Below, one piece after another: positions 10,332-21,782 of a stretch of 64,000 nt of DNA. The first letter of the stretch is position 1; the number at the start of each line of letters is the position of its first letter. A model generated the notes under the pieces. That model was not told the origin of the DNA. It saw only the letters and a program-made list of their open reading frames with translations, and did not search any database. This DNA comes from Arthrinium phaeospermum (Eukaryota; Ascomycota; Sordariomycetes; Amphisphaeriales; Apiosporaceae): contig QYRS01000004.1 of the NCBI GenBank assembly GCA_006503535.1, positions 3,534,001 through 3,598,000 of the forward strand, written 5' to 3'. The translations under genes and the position numbers were made by a program.

Positions 10332-11690
10332 ATGGCCCCCTTCGCCACCGAGCAGATGGTCCATGGTGCCGAGTCCCGGGTCACCGAGGTTCGCCAGAAG
10401 CTCCGAGACCTCAACGAGAAGCGTCAGGGTTTCAAGACCATCGAGTATCAGAACGTCACTCAGAACGTGTCCCTCTCCGGCGAGGTCCAGGATGATATCG
10501 ACCGCACCCTGAACGACATCAAGGTCAACAGCGAGCTGGAGAAGAAGCTACAGGGCACCCTGGGCGACGTCAGACTCAGCTACTCCGTCGGCGTCACCTT
10601 GCGCGAGGACTTCCAGAACGACGGCATCAAGGTCGAGGATGACGAGGGTGTTTCCGGCACCAAGCGTGGCGTGCCCGAGGGCTTCTCCCAGCCCCTGTAC
10701 AAGCGGTACCGCACCGGTGGTGGCCGCCCCGACGAGGGCCTGGAGCAGATGCTCGACGCCATGACCGATACCGACATGCGGCGTCTGTTCGGGGACCTGC
10801 TTCGCTCGGGTGCTGTAGTCCACAAACGTGACTTTGACCTTGACGGCCAGGGTAAACCGTATCCCGTGGAGGCGGGTCGTGCCGAGTACCAAAAGCTCGA
10901 GGCCTGGGTCCGCCCTGCCGTCAAGGCAGGTCCCAAGAAGACCGCCCTGGACATGATCGTCCGCCGCTTGACCGACCAGGGTGTGGCGGTGTGGACCCAC
11001 GTGCCCAAGCCGTTGTTGGACCTCATGCAACAAGGTCCCAACCCTAACCAGACTCATGCCACGCTGGACCTTCTCATCATGGGTGTCCACCGTACACGCC
11101 TGGCCTCCAACACCATCGTCCAATGTCTTGTTGCCATCACCAAGGGCACCACCTCGCCCAGCATGGTCCGAGATCTCGCAGGCGCCCTCGAGGAGACTTA
11201 CGACCAGACCCAGCGCAAGGGCATACTGAAGCTTACGGGCGATGGATCAATCCCAACCATTCTGCGAGGCCTCGCCGACGAGGACCAGAACCTCCGACGT
11301 GCCATGGTCACCAGAATGATGCACGCTTCCCTCATGCTAGCCAAGGGCGTCTGCCTCGGCACCACCCTGACCGTCCTGATTGGTCGCAAGCTTGGTCGGG
11401 TTGGAAAGAACGGCCATCACGAGGGCGTCCAGGAGCACAGCATCCTCGACGCTCTGCACCACCACGACATCGTCTATCGTCTGTTTGCTACCCGCCAGGA
11501 AGAGGAGGCCGCTGGCCACCAGCTCGACCAGGCCCTCCTGTCCAACGCAACCTACAACACAAACTACGTCGATGGCATGCTCAAGCACGAGGCCATCTTT
11601 CACGCACTCAACGACCTCGGCAAGTTCGACGTCAAGGCCGCGAACCTCGAGCACGTCTTGACGTCTCCCAATCGCCCGTATGTGGCCTAA
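10332..11690 (+). CDS. Orphan intronless protein, 452 residues
   Basis: A single uninterrupted frame with strong C-ending codon preference, starting at an ATG in good context (ACCCAGCATGG). I do not recognise a domain. What can be seen: residues 10-75 are charged and helix-prone (possible coiled coil), residues 95-125 hold a Lys/Arg-rich segment, and residues 190-440 are mostly predicted helical with short hydrophobic stretches (LMLAKGVCLGTTLTVLIG) too weak to call membrane spans. No signal peptide, no cysteine pattern. The protein could be a lineage-specific cytoplasmic protein. A domesticated mobile-element or viral structural protein is conceivable but unsupported. The codon bias argues for a real, probably well-expressed gene. 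Confidence 0.8.
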   Translation: MAPFATEQMVHGAESRVTEVRQKLRDLNEKRQGFKTIEYQNVTQNVSLSGEVQDDIDRTLNDIKVNSELEKKLQGTLGDVRLSYSVGVTLREDFQNDGIKVEDDEGVSGTKRGVPEGFSQPLYKRYRTGGGRPDEGLEQMLDAMTDTDMRRLFGDLLRSGAVVHKRDFDLDGQGKPYPVEAGRAEYQKLEAWVRPAVKAGPKKTALDMIVRRLTDQGVAVWTHVPKPLLDLMQQGPNPNQTHATLDLLIMGVHRTRLASNTIVQCLVAITKGTTSPSMVRDLAGALEETYDQTQRKGILKLTGDGSIPTILRGLADEDQNLRRAMVTRMMHASLMLAKGVCLGTTLTVLIGRKLGRVGKNGHHEGVQEHSILDALHHHDIVYRLFATRQEEEAAGHQLDQALLSNATYNTNYVDGMLKHEAIFHALNDLGKFDVKAANLEHVLTSPNRPYVA

Positions 11691-12202
11691 AGCAGAGGTC
11701 GACATGACCACCTCGATGGTGGGGAGATGGAGGCATCCATGGGCACCTCGGGTGTGGAGATGAACATACCAAAATCGGCTGTTTGTAACAATATGCATTT
11801 ACACATGGAATGGGCATGGCAGTATGGGGGTGGGGGTGGCCATTCCATATGCGATTCAGTTTCTGGTTGGCGGAAAGGCCCTCCCGACAAGGTAGATGAA
11901 ATTACATTCATGGTTAGAGTTCGGTTGGCGTATCTGCCTTGCAGTACCCTCTCGACCATCTACATACCAATAGATGCGATGCGGTCTTTATATATAGAAT
12001 CTTCCTGTGTGACCCCACCTGTGGAGAGGTGTGTGAAATCGTTTTCAATACCTAGGCAACATTGCCGACGACCAACCAGGCGACGCCAAGTGCATGCCGT
12101 AGCCGAAGTACTCTTGCAGCAATTGAATTAAGAGATTGACACCAGAAACAAACGGCAACTCTAGAGAAGTGATACATAGACTATGTTATTTCTCTTGGTA
12201 CA
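11691..12202. other. 3' flank of the orphan gene
   Basis: No gene supported. It probably holds the 3' untranslated region. A G-run (GGGGGTGGGGGTGG) lies near 11826-11839. Confidence 0.4.
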
Positions 12203-12555
12203 CCGACCATAAGACGTCAACAGCTGCACAGCCGCAAGGCACGGATTTCACGTTACACTTATTTCTAAGTGTGTACCTGAAGAGTTTTTAGACACTTTAA
12301 GCTTACCGGTGCCGACAATCGACCCTTAATACCAAGAAGCTCCACGAGCTTCCTTACCGCACCACATCGGCCGGTATTGATGTAGTGCGTCGGCATAGTT
12401 CGTGATGTTTTTTGGTGTTGATGCACCACATCGACCGGAAAACGTACCGATATACTACTACGGCTCTCAAGTATCGCAGATCTTTAAGTACATACACCTA
12501 AAAAAAAAAAAAAAAAAAAAGATGTGACATGAGGTCCGTACCTTCCAGTTGCTTT
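12203..12555. repeat. MITE-like repeat, copy 2
   Basis: The left terminus (CAGCTGCACAGCCGCAAGGC, then GTACCTGAAGA) matches the other copies. Internal words CACATCGGCCGG and GTGTTGATG recur, and an internal segment of 23 bases at 12401-12423 is identical to one in copy 3 at 29086. The right terminus (TCTTTAAGTACATACACC ... GTCCGTACCTTCCAG) is the approximate inverse of the left one. It is split by a run of 21 A at 12500-12520, which replaces the AAAAA present in copy 3. Degenerate copy, non-coding. Confidence 0.75.
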
Positions 12556-13632
12556 TTACACAGTTGTTTTAGGTGCTAATACTAACATAATCGATGTATT
12601 CTTTTTCGTCTAAATTGTGCTAGGTCGTAGCTCTGCTGAATATATGATTGCAGGCAATCGGACTCTCTCAATGCCTCTCAAATGAAGCATCGGCATGCGA
12701 TGGAAAGCAGGAGCGGCGACTTCAATAACAGCAATCATATAAGAAGCAAGGAACACCACCCCATGGTGCTAGTCAAAATGAAGACGATGGAGAAGATTGA
12801 CTCACTCCCGACGTCAAGTAAGTCACATCCAGCTTCCGGGTTTTGCATGGAGAATCATCTGTCTTCTGGCGCCTGTACACACCACACCAGCGAGGGGCGC
12901 TTCAAAAGTGCCGGTTGTCACATATGCTACTGGCGTTCTCTAGACTTAACTGCATCGATGACCGATTAGGCAAGATGTTATGACTTTGGTGTATGCTGCA
13001 GCGCGTGATAACTGCCATGCACACCCCCTGCCGATAGCCATCACAATAACAGCCCGTGAAGGCTTGATAGAACATGATATCCCAAGTTACTAGAGATCTC
13101 GCGTGGAGGGGGGCGTCAACAATGCTTCACCTCTGTCGGTGGCGCGGTAGTCACATGCACGGAAATTAAGGGGTGCCACAAGGGCCGCGCTCATCGGGAC
13201 CCTGAGGTTCCTCTTGTGCCTCCGCCGGTAGCAAACAGCCGATAATTGCAGAGCGATCTTTGACGTTCCCGACATGGATACACGGGGAGGAAATCACGAG
13301 TAGCACATAACAGCAATCACGTATAACGCTGTACGCCTCGGCAATTACCTGGGAGTGACGCAGGCAATTTCTCGCGAGCATGACCCGTAGGATATGGTTT
13401 TCTTTTCTTCCTGGTTTCCGTCTGTGTTTACCTCTGATCCCGCTTCGTAGTTTCTTTCCTTTCATCTCCCACTGGGACCTTTCCCACTCGTCACTCGCTC
13501 ACAATTCCTGTCAAAATCTTCATTTGGCATGCCTACCTACTCAGCTTCCTAACCCATCACTGCCATACTACTTCTTGACAACACCCACACCTCACCACAT
13601 CTCGGGTCTCATACCCTCAGACCACCGCCAAA
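12556..13632. other. Intergenic, promoter side of the WSC gene
   Basis: An ATG-started frame at 12682-12969 (95 codons) has no recognisable feature and weak codon use, so it is not called. Pyrimidine-rich sequence from about 13390 is likely the leader of the WSC gene. Confidence 0.4.
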
Positions 13633-14528
13633 ATGTCGGAGAACTACACCCTCCTCGGCTGCTACCTCGACCAGTCCCCGAACCGGACCCTGAACACGAC
13701 GGCCTACCAGGGCAGCGACCTCAGCGACGCCCGCGAGTGCCATGCCATGTGCAACGTCCCGCAGTTTAAAGCGGCCTACTTCGGCCTCGAGTACGGCACC
13801 GAGTGCTACTGCGGCGCCAGCGACGCCGCCCTGCGCTTCCGCCCCGCCCCCGACAACGCCGAGTGCGACAAGCCCTGCCCCCGCAACGCCAGCGAGATGT
13901 GCGGCAGCGACTGGCGCCTCAGCATCTACCAGATCCTCGACACGAGCGTCAAGCCTTCGCCCTCGCCGGATGTCATGTCGACTGCGCCTGCGCCTCTCCC
14001 TCCGTCTTCGTCTACGGCTCCAGGTGGAAATAACGGTACTACGCCGTCACCGTCGACCACGCCGGCGGAGGACCAGCGTACGGACGACTCTGGAAGCTCG
14101 CATCTGAGCGGGGGCGAGATCGCCGGGATCGTCGTGGCGGTGGTCTTCATCTTGGCGCTGCTCGCCGGGTTGGTGATTCTCCTGATGCGGCGGCGACAGC
14201 AGCGGGGCCAGAAGAGAGGCCGCGTGGCCAGGCCGGGGCCGCTGGACAACGACCCGGCACCGGTACTACTGAGGCGGGCACGGATGGGGGTGCGAGTGGT
14301 GTGCAGATGGCCGGGGCCAGTGGACCCACAGCAGGAGCAGGAGCAGGAGCGGGGGCGGAGAGCGGCAGCAACAGCCGCGAGGGAGGCTTGGCGAGCGGCA
14401 AAGCTAAGGCAGCGGGAGGACCTGGAAACACGGCGTCGGTTGATGGGGACTCGTTGGTGGCGGGGGCCCCTTACCATCATCACCCTCATAACGACGAGCT
14501 GCCGGGGTACCAATCGTCGGCACGGTAG
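13633..14528 (+). CDS. WSC-domain single-pass membrane protein (apparent frame change)
   Basis: The start is in strong context (CGCCAAAATG). Residues 4-98 form a WSC carbohydrate-binding domain (GCYLD..., ECYCG, CxxPCPRNASEMCGSDWRLSIY) with the expected cysteines. A Ser/Thr/Pro-rich stalk follows, then one membrane span (GIVVAVVFILALLAGLVILL) and an RRRQQR stop-transfer sequence. Such proteins sit in the plasma membrane or wall as stress sensors. Two oddities: no signal peptide precedes the WSC domain, and after the span the frame appears to change. The frame to 14577 gives an unnatural Arg-rich end. The adjacent frame from about 14223 to the TAG at 14526-14528 gives a Gly/Ala tail ending APYHHHPHNDELPGYQSSAR, typical of this class. 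An unrecognised short intron or a one-base indel between about 14180 and 14300 would reconcile them. Confidence 0.8.
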
Positions 14529-14970
14529 AAGTTTTTTCTATTTCATTTTCTCATCGAGCTCACTTATCTTCAAGTAGAGCAAGTACGTTTCTCTTCTTCT
14601 CTTCTCCCCAAGAACAAAACTTTTGCATTTATCGGCCGAGGGGAAGGAACATAATTTGATATCTCATCACCTAATACAACTTGAATGGTCACGCGACCCG
14701 ACGTTCGGTATGGCTGGTTCAGAAATCAGGTCACATGCATATTTACATAATAGGACTTCATCATATTTGTTGTTGGCATTCTCCTTTGATTTAGCGGCAC
14801 TGTGACAGTGACCGAATCTTTAAATAACGCACATTATACCAAAAGACACCAAACGCCGCATTATCTTTATTTCGTCCCTGTTGCCATAGAGAAACGCCGT
14901 GTATGTGACTCTTGTCGCATCATAATTTCATCCCAATTCGTCACATCTCATATCCTCTTCTCTTGTCTCT

Positions 14971-15573
14971 TCAGTAGTATCCCCTCGAAGCCCGCCGCGA
15001 CTCCCTCCTCACGTGCCGCGCCTCCTGGGGCGGGTAATAAGCCATAGGCGGCGCCGCCGGGCTCCGACCCCGGCTCGCCCCGCGCCTCGTCTCGTAGTAG
15101 CCGGAGGCCGGCCGAACAGTCGAGACCTGGCGGACCTCGACGGAGCGGCGGGGGCTGTGGCCGTGGCTGCGGCTCCGGCTGTGGCTGTGGTGATGGTGGT
15201 GGTGATGATAGGGGCCGCCGGAGCGCGAGCGCATCGTCTCCTGGTGGTAGCGGTAGTTGTGCGAGCGCTTGCGGGGCGGGGGGTCGTCTTTGGCGCCGAA
15301 GGTGTAGCCCCACTTGCCCGGCTTGCCGAGGTTGATGCAGCAGTAGATGAGCCAGCAGAGCAGCAGGAAGCCGACGATGGAGCCGATGACGATGCCCGCG
15401 ATGGCGCCGCCGGAGAGGTGGTTGTCGTGGTTGTCGTCGACGGGGGCGTCCGAGACGACGACGCCGTCGATGATGGTGGTGGTGGCTTGGCGGGGGGCTA
15501 GGACGCGAGTCAGGAGCGACGGGAGCGTCCGCGTTGGCGTGAGGGCCGGCAGTGGGTTGGTTAAAGGCGCCAT
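14971..15573 (-). CDS. Small single-pass membrane protein with His- and Arg/Ser-rich tail
   Basis: 200 residues, no intron, ATG at 15573. A short Thr/Val-rich N-terminal part precedes SGGAIAGIVIGSIVGFLLLC, a membrane span close in wording to that of the convergent WSC neighbour (SGGEIAGIVVAVV). The cytoplasmic tail is basic, with a run of His, Arg-Ser repeats and Tyr-rich end. No enzymatic domain. A fungal membrane protein with an extracellular stub and a long cytoplasmic tail is the most that can be said. The gene end is about 440 bases from the end of the WSC gene, tail to tail. Confidence 0.8.
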   Translation of the reverse strand: MAPLTNPLPALTPTRTLPSLLTRVLAPRQATTTIIDGVVVSDAPVDDNHDNHLSGGAIAGIVIGSIVGFLLLCWLIYCCINLGKPGKWGYTFGAKDDPPPRKRSHNYRYHQETMRSRSGGPYHHHHHHHSHSRSRSHGHSPRRSVEVRQVSTVRPASGYYETRRGASRGRSPAAPPMAYYPPQEARHVRRESRRASRGYY

Positions 15574-18359
15574 TTCTTTCTGGTTTGACAACTCTTCCTT
15601 TCGCTGTGTCTCTTCGCTACTTTTGTTTTGTCCTGGTTTGTCGCAGAAACGTTGAACGGCGTTGCTGCTACACGTTGCACTGCCTTCCGTTTTGAGAAGT
15701 CCGGGTTGCTGCAATTGGCTGGCAATTGGCAAAAGGAAATCGGACGGCGATCGCAGGATGGCTGTTGCGTTTACGCTACCGGCGAATTGAGTTGTTGGGG
15801 TGGTATCGTGATTCGCTGGGCGACCCTTTACAGTTTCTGACTTTCGGAAACTCCAGACCAACAAGGGAAAGCCAAAACCGAATCTGATTCCAAGACGCGG
15901 GCTCTATCGAGTTTTATCTACTTCTCGGATGCACTGGGAAGACATCCATCCCCTAATGCAGGCGGTATGGATGGCGTGCATGACATGACGAGTCCTCCTC
16001 AGGCTATCCTGCTTTTCTCGTCGCTTCTCCTGCGGGAGAGGCTGGGAATAGCAGAACAGGCGCTGGACTTGCAGAGAGGCTTGCTCACACCTGCTGTTAC
16101 TGCGACTCTAAATCAAGGACGTTGCAGGCTCTGGTGCGGCCCCAATGCGAGTCTAGCCAAGCTCTTCCCTGTATTCGGCCAACTTAGCGGGGGTCACTTC
16201 GCCGGAATTGGACTAGCGACCCCGACGGGCCGGACCAACGCATCCACAGCCATGATGTAAGTGGCCCTGCAAACTCACATCATCACCACGACTTGTCTCA
16301 TGGAGGGGTAGTCTCGCAACGACGAGGCTGGGCAGAACTAACATGGATTTTTTCTTCTCAACGAAAGAAAGCCTTCCGTCTCTCCCAGAGTAGTGCGCAG
16401 GCCCCTTGCATTGAAAAGATGGACGGGGCTTTTCCAAGAAAACCCAAGCTCACATTAAAGTGGACCGCAATGGTAACGACGCTTCCCTGATCGGGTGAGC
16501 TGATTGGGGTTGGGAAAACCACGAGACCTCCAACGCTCCGGATCAACTTCAGTAGAGCCGCCGCGACGACCGTCAGTTGACTGTTACTCCTTCTTCTGAA
16601 AACTTTATAAATACTCACGACATGCTCTTTTCACTTCCCAAATACAGTCCCCACTTTGAGACAATTCCATGTGCCGTACCGGAAGCTTAGTGCTTAGTTG
16701 TAGATGGCGGGGGATATAAGGATATCCACTTGAACATAGTTAGCGCCATTGGATGGGACATCCACCTTGGCTAACTTATGCCGAAGTGAGGCTGGGACAC
16801 CAGAAAGCTGACCTGCAAGAAGTTTTTTTTTAGCCAGTTATGAGATGGGCTTCTGGACCGTCTTCTCTGGGTGGGCTGGTCACTCGATATCTCCGTTCTT
16901 CCTCTCAAAGTCGAGAGAGAGAGACCGAGAGGTCCATTAGCATCGGCACTATTCACGATGCGGGTAAGCGTTGGTACCTTATACTGGTCCACTTACGGCA
17001 TCTTTGCGTCTGCAACCAGGAACCGCCTTAGGACTTGCAGACTCTTCTTTCTCATATTTTGATTTGCTACCTACCAATATTCGACCATGCTGGCGCTATT
17101 TGTGATCAGACAACTACACGCGTGGAACCACTTCTCCATGCATCTCGACCCTCACAATTCGAAGAACTGTGGGCATGTTGTTTGATTGCATGCGAGGAAG
17201 ATTTGGGATGTCCTTACTTCATTCCACGGATATCACGTATTGACCGTCGCATGCACCGCTCTGCTGGATCTTTAAGCAACCAGGTTGCGGGGTAGAGAGC
17301 ATTCCGTTCGGGTTTGACTTCGAGATTAGTTGACGGAACGTTGATCTGTATCGCACGCCTATACTATCCATTCAGGGGCAGTGAAACAGCACGACGCTAT
17401 GGACTCAGACGCTTCGGGTTACAATACTCTCAGAAGCTGCTTTGCTGGTCTGGCGTCTATAGCCATTACGATCTATTCCATGTTACCGTGCATGGTTGTC
17501 AGCGAGGTATTCCGCTTGCCGAGAAGGGGCAACATGGACATTCTCTCCGATATACTCATCGTAGGTATTCTCGGGGATCGATTACCCCATTGCAACGTAG
17601 TCTTCCACAGCTTAACGGCGGTTTCTGCAATATGGCAGTTTCCAGGACCATAAGCATCCTACGGAGAAGCAGGTTCAATGACCAGAGTCATCAAGCAAGC
17701 AAACATGCAAGGTAGTCATTTGCGTCCAACGTTACACACTTATCGTCGGCACGGTAATTGGTCGCTGGTCACTCGGAGCTGAAAAGAGCTGAAGACGCCT
17801 GCATAAGCCCGCAGGATCCGAGCCCATGCCACTTCCTGCGTATATCTGCCCGTAAGAAATCAGGCCGTTGGCCGCATTCTACCTACAGAAAAACACGGTT
17901 TACTCTTACTCAGCTTACTTATCGACCGGTAGTTATAGCGTGCAGCCACCCACCGTTGATCCCCATCTGTCCAATCGCTGTCCCGGCCATTCGGCATCGG
18001 GCAGTTTCTCGTATCTGCGCCCGCTAGCCCGTCCACAGCCCACTTCTTTCCCAACGGGTTCTGCCACTAACGGCCCACGTCCTTTTGCTTGCCTAAAATC
18101 CAACCTACGGCCGCCCGTCGGTCGTAAGACGCGGCACAATCCGTGCGATATCTCGTATCGCCCTTGCATTAGCCGGCTTCTTTCGTCTTCTCCGTTCAAT
18201 CGCGTTGGAATGGGCTGACAAACTGGGGGACCGTTGTTTGCCCTGCAGGACGCTGTTGTTGTTGGCGGTAGGGCTGTGTCTAAAATTATGTCATTTCGGT
18301 TCCGCTCTCCCTCTTTCCCCCTCAGGCAGTATGCAAACATGGGTACGCCTATTTTCGTC
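15574..18359. other. 2.8-kb intergenic stretch without supported genes
   Basis: Open frames of up to about 135 codons occur on both strands, but none has codon bias, convincing splice continuity or a known domain. A frame near 17390-17650 has a hydrophobic stretch but starts at GTG and I do not call it. Confidence 0.4.
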
Positions 18360-18366
18360 TATAAAA
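18360..18366 (+). promoter_or_regulatory. TATA box of the small secreted protein gene
   Basis: TATAAAA lies 142 bases before the ATG at 18502, a usual distance in this window. Confidence 0.6.
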
Positions 18367-18501
18367 CCCAGGCGCGGCCCTCCTTAGGATTGCTGCATTC
18401 CCTTTTCCTCAAACAGCCTGCCTATCGTCTTCTGTCCAGTAAGAGCATTGCCTCCTCAGTATCATCATACCACCAGCTCAACCAAACCCCTAAAACCAAC
18501 C

Positions 18502-18826
18502 ATGAAGACCTCCTTCCTCCTCACCCTCCTCCCCGCCGCCGACGGTCCTGGCCGCGCCCAACCACTACGCCCGGCAAGACGCCCCGCCGTCCACCGTCAC
18601 CCTCTCCACGACGGCGGAGCCCCCGGCCAGCACCACGACCACGCCCGCGGAGGAGCTGCCGTGCCCGACCAACCCGCCCAACTGCGCCGCCAAGCTCGAC
18701 GGCCACCTCATCTGCATGGCCGGCGGCGTCTGGTGCCACTACACCGACGAGGCCCAGCACTGGACACCCGGCTTCTACCCGGTCAACTACGCGGGGCCCT
18801 GCCCGCCTTGCTTGCCTAGCTGGTAA
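18502..18826 (+). CDS. Small cysteine-rich secreted protein, frame broken after the signal peptide
   Basis: ATG at 18502 begins a secretion signal (MKTSFLLTLLPAA). From 18542 the adjacent frame continues it naturally (TVLAAPNHYARQ) to the TAA at 18824-18826. The mature part has a Thr/Pro-rich stretch and then six cysteines (C..NPPNC..HLIC..GVWC..PCPPC) and ends LPSW. Joined, it would be about 107 residues. The join needs one base removed near 18541, and no GT...AG pair can do it. So either the assembly has an extra base in the GCCGCCGAC run or the gene is a recent pseudogene. The product family is unknown (effector-like in size). Confidence 0.6.
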
Positions 18827-19457
18827 AGGGGAAAGGGGCGGGGAGACATGTCGGATTGGTGTTTTTACGATAGACATGAAGGACTATTACATGTAAAGCA
18901 GGACGGCATGACGGCAGAGGTTTGAGTGCACGCGCACGAGGGAAAACCATCTTAGAACCGAAGGGATGGAGTTTGGCGTATTGGCCCTTTGTTAAGGGAC
19001 CAGGTGTTGGGTATATTAATGTTTGCTTGGGGAAAATGAGCCACGCTTTCCATGTCAATGCTGGGCCAAGGGATGATGAGTCACTTTTACGCGTACGATA
19101 ATGAGACACATTGGAAATGATTGCGTCGCTCCAACTGAAGCTGTGACTACAACCATGATATGCTAGCTATCATTTTGTTTGCGCTATTGCTTTCATCCTA
19201 CCGAGTCAGGGTTCACGGGCCCTCACCGCCGCTAAGTTCCGGTTGCGGATCGGAGATATACCGTGGAGGGTCCACAAATCTGCTGATAATACTGATTAGG
19301 GAATCGGGTCTGATCCGCTTATCAGCACCGCGCTGTAGTGGGCATTGACAGGACGATTTTGGTATAAGTGGCCGAGGTACAAATAGCTATAGGCTATGTT
19401 TTGATGATGTATATTCTCCCGGGCTCCTTGTACCTCTACGTATCCCAGACAATCAGC
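18827..19457. other. Intergenic before the amidase
   Basis: No gene supported. Likely 3' region of the small secreted protein and promoter of the amidase. Confidence 0.4.
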
Positions 19458-21532
19458 ATGCGACGCTTCGCCCGCGTAGCAGGCCTTGCCGCCTTGGCTG
19501 GTGCCGCACTAGCTATCGGCGATGATCCATTCCCTCGTAAGTGGCGCATACGGCAGTAAACTTGTGAAGACTCGGGGTACCGCCAACTAACTTGGATATT
19601 CAGTGCCCAAGTGCAATGGAGTCGAGATCGCGGACCTCCCGGTTGCGAGCTTGCAGAAACTCCTGACCGAGGATAGGTTGAGTAGCCGTGATCTTGTAGA
19701 GTGCTACCTCGCTCGAATCGAACAGACCAACAAGTATGCGATCCAGGGGGTGACCGTACACTATATGGTCGTTAGAACTGTGTTAATACTTGTCCAGCCA
19801 CACCCACTCCATAAGCGAAGTCAACCCAGACGCCCTCAGCATCGCCGACGCCATGGACTCCGAGCGCCGCCTCGGCAAGCTCCGCGGCCCCATGCACGGC
19901 ATCCCCTTCGTGGTCAAGGACAACTTCTTCACCGACGACCAGCACAACACGAGCGAGGGCACCCTCGTCTTCCTCGGCGGCCGGTACACCGGCGGCGAGG
20001 CCACCGTCGTCACCAAGATCCGGGCCGGGGGCGGCGTCCTGCTCGGCCACGCCACCATGTCCGAGGCGGCGGACCACCGCGCCTTGAGCAACTACGCGAG
20101 CGGCTACTCGAGTAGGACGGGCCAGACCCGCAACCCCTACAATCTGACGCAGTCCACGGCGGGGAGTAGCAGCGGCTCCGTCGTGGCGGTGCGGATCAAC
20201 CAGGCGGCCGTCGCCGTCGGCACCGAGACGTACGGATCGCTCGTGCATCCCGCCGCGCAGCTGGGACTGTACACGGTCAAGTCGACCCCGGGGCTGATGT
20301 CTCGCCATGGTGTCGTCACGGGGAGCTACTACCATGACACGCCGGGGCCGCTGGCGCGGTCGATGGGGGACGTGGCTGTGATGCTTGATATTATGCGTGG
20401 GCCCGACCCGAGGGACAACTTGACGTTCCAGGCGGTAGGGAAGTATCCCCAGGAAAGTGGTGGGTATACAGCTCACGTGGTCGACAAGTCGTCACTTCGA
20501 GGGATGAAGTTCGGCCTACCTTGGGATCCTTATTGGTCTACGAACGCAGTAAGTGCCAGGGACTGTCATTTCCCGTTGTGATCAGCCAGAGAGCGTATGC
20601 TAAATAGTGGGTGCATCCATGCAGCACATGAATAGTCCCGGCATACGACAAGTCTATGAGCAGCGGATCCGGGAGCTCGAAGAAGCCGGTGCGCAAATCT
20701 ACAATATCTCAGTAAGCATACTCTTCATACCTTCAACATCTAGTAGCCGTGGAGAGTAGGCATGCTGACGGTTTCTACCGTAACACAGAACACCCCCTTC
20801 GCCAACCTAGCCAACCAATACGGCGCCGGCCAACACACCTCCGTCCCCCCTGAGCACCAACACAGCATCGCCTTCGCCACTCTCCTCGCCGCCGGCTACG
20901 CCGAATGGCTCCGTCTCTGGCACTTCCCCGAAGGCGACGAGCGGCACGGCACTCTCAAGACAATAGCCGACGTCACGGCCTGGAACCGCGCCCACAACGC
21001 CACCACCGGCGCCCTCGGCCACGGCGTCTGGTGGTGGGACGCCACGACAGGCCAGAGCTTCTACGACGCCGCCGCCGCCACCAACGGGACGTTGGGCAGC
21101 GCGTTCTGGACCGCCTTCGGCTGGGGGCGGACGACGGCGCGGCAGGCCATCGACCAGGCCCACGTTTACGTTTCGTCGGACAAGGACGACGGGACCGTCA
21201 TCGAGCTGGACGGGTTGTTGGTCCCCAATGGCCGGGCGGGCGGGTATAGTAGCGCGTGCGCGCCCTTGCCTTCGTACGCGGGGTATCCCATTGCGTCGGT
21301 GCCGATTGGGCTCGACGGGTTCTCGACGCCGTTCGCGCTGGGCATCTATGGGAGGCAGTTTGGCGAGGCGAAGCTGGTAAGGGTCGCGTCGGCGATGGAG
21401 GATCTCTTACGGTGGCGCGAGACGCCACGGTGGCATAACGTGGAGACGCGCCAGGATCGGCCCTGGGATGCGTCGTGGCCGGGGTATACTTGCTCGAAGG
21501 AGAGTCTGGCGCGGTTCGAGTGCACCAAGTAG
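19458..21532 (+). CDS. Secreted amidase (amidase-signature family)
   Basis: Five exons: 19458-19536, 19604-19733, 19798-20548, 20625-20711, 20789-21532. About 596 residues. Signal peptide at residues 1-22 (RFARVAGLAALAGAALAIG). The Ser-cisSer-Lys triad of the family is visible: Lys110 in VVKDNF, the GSSSGS loop near 192-197, and the nucleophile Ser217 in GTETYGS. The family hydrolyses C-N amide bonds. The substrate is unknown and, given secretion, probably an extracellular amide or peptide-like compound. All splice junctions keep frame. A 3' GT donor at 20549 (GTAAGT) shows that the longer open frame running past it is intron. Confidence 0.93.
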
Positions 21533-21782
21533 TTGGGTCTAGATACTGATGCGTCGAGAGACCCTCGCCTAAGATTAATCGGTCAAATAAAGATACGCTG
21601 GGAAACATTTGGAAATCACGGTTTCACGTCCACAAAAGTGATTGGGTCAAAGATAAAGGCTTCAATTGCAAAAATCTATGGTAATATATGGTATATGATC
21701 AAGTGCCGTCTAGTATTCCAGTGCACTGGATTGATGGATCTCTCGCGGGAAAGGGATATTCCACCGCTTTTCCTTCGAGGTC

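Noticed and set aside
12682..12969. 95-codon ATG-started frame next to MITE copy 2
   Set aside because: No codon bias, homologue or splice support. Length is within chance expectation.
14971..15864. Longer frame extending the small membrane protein upstream to 15864
   Set aside because: The upstream part starts without ATG and lacks codon bias, while the ATG at 15573 gives a coherent membrane protein.
17314..17715. Overlapping frames of 90-133 codons near 17.3-17.7 kb
   Set aside because: Two frames compete, both start at non-ATG codons, and neither shows a domain.
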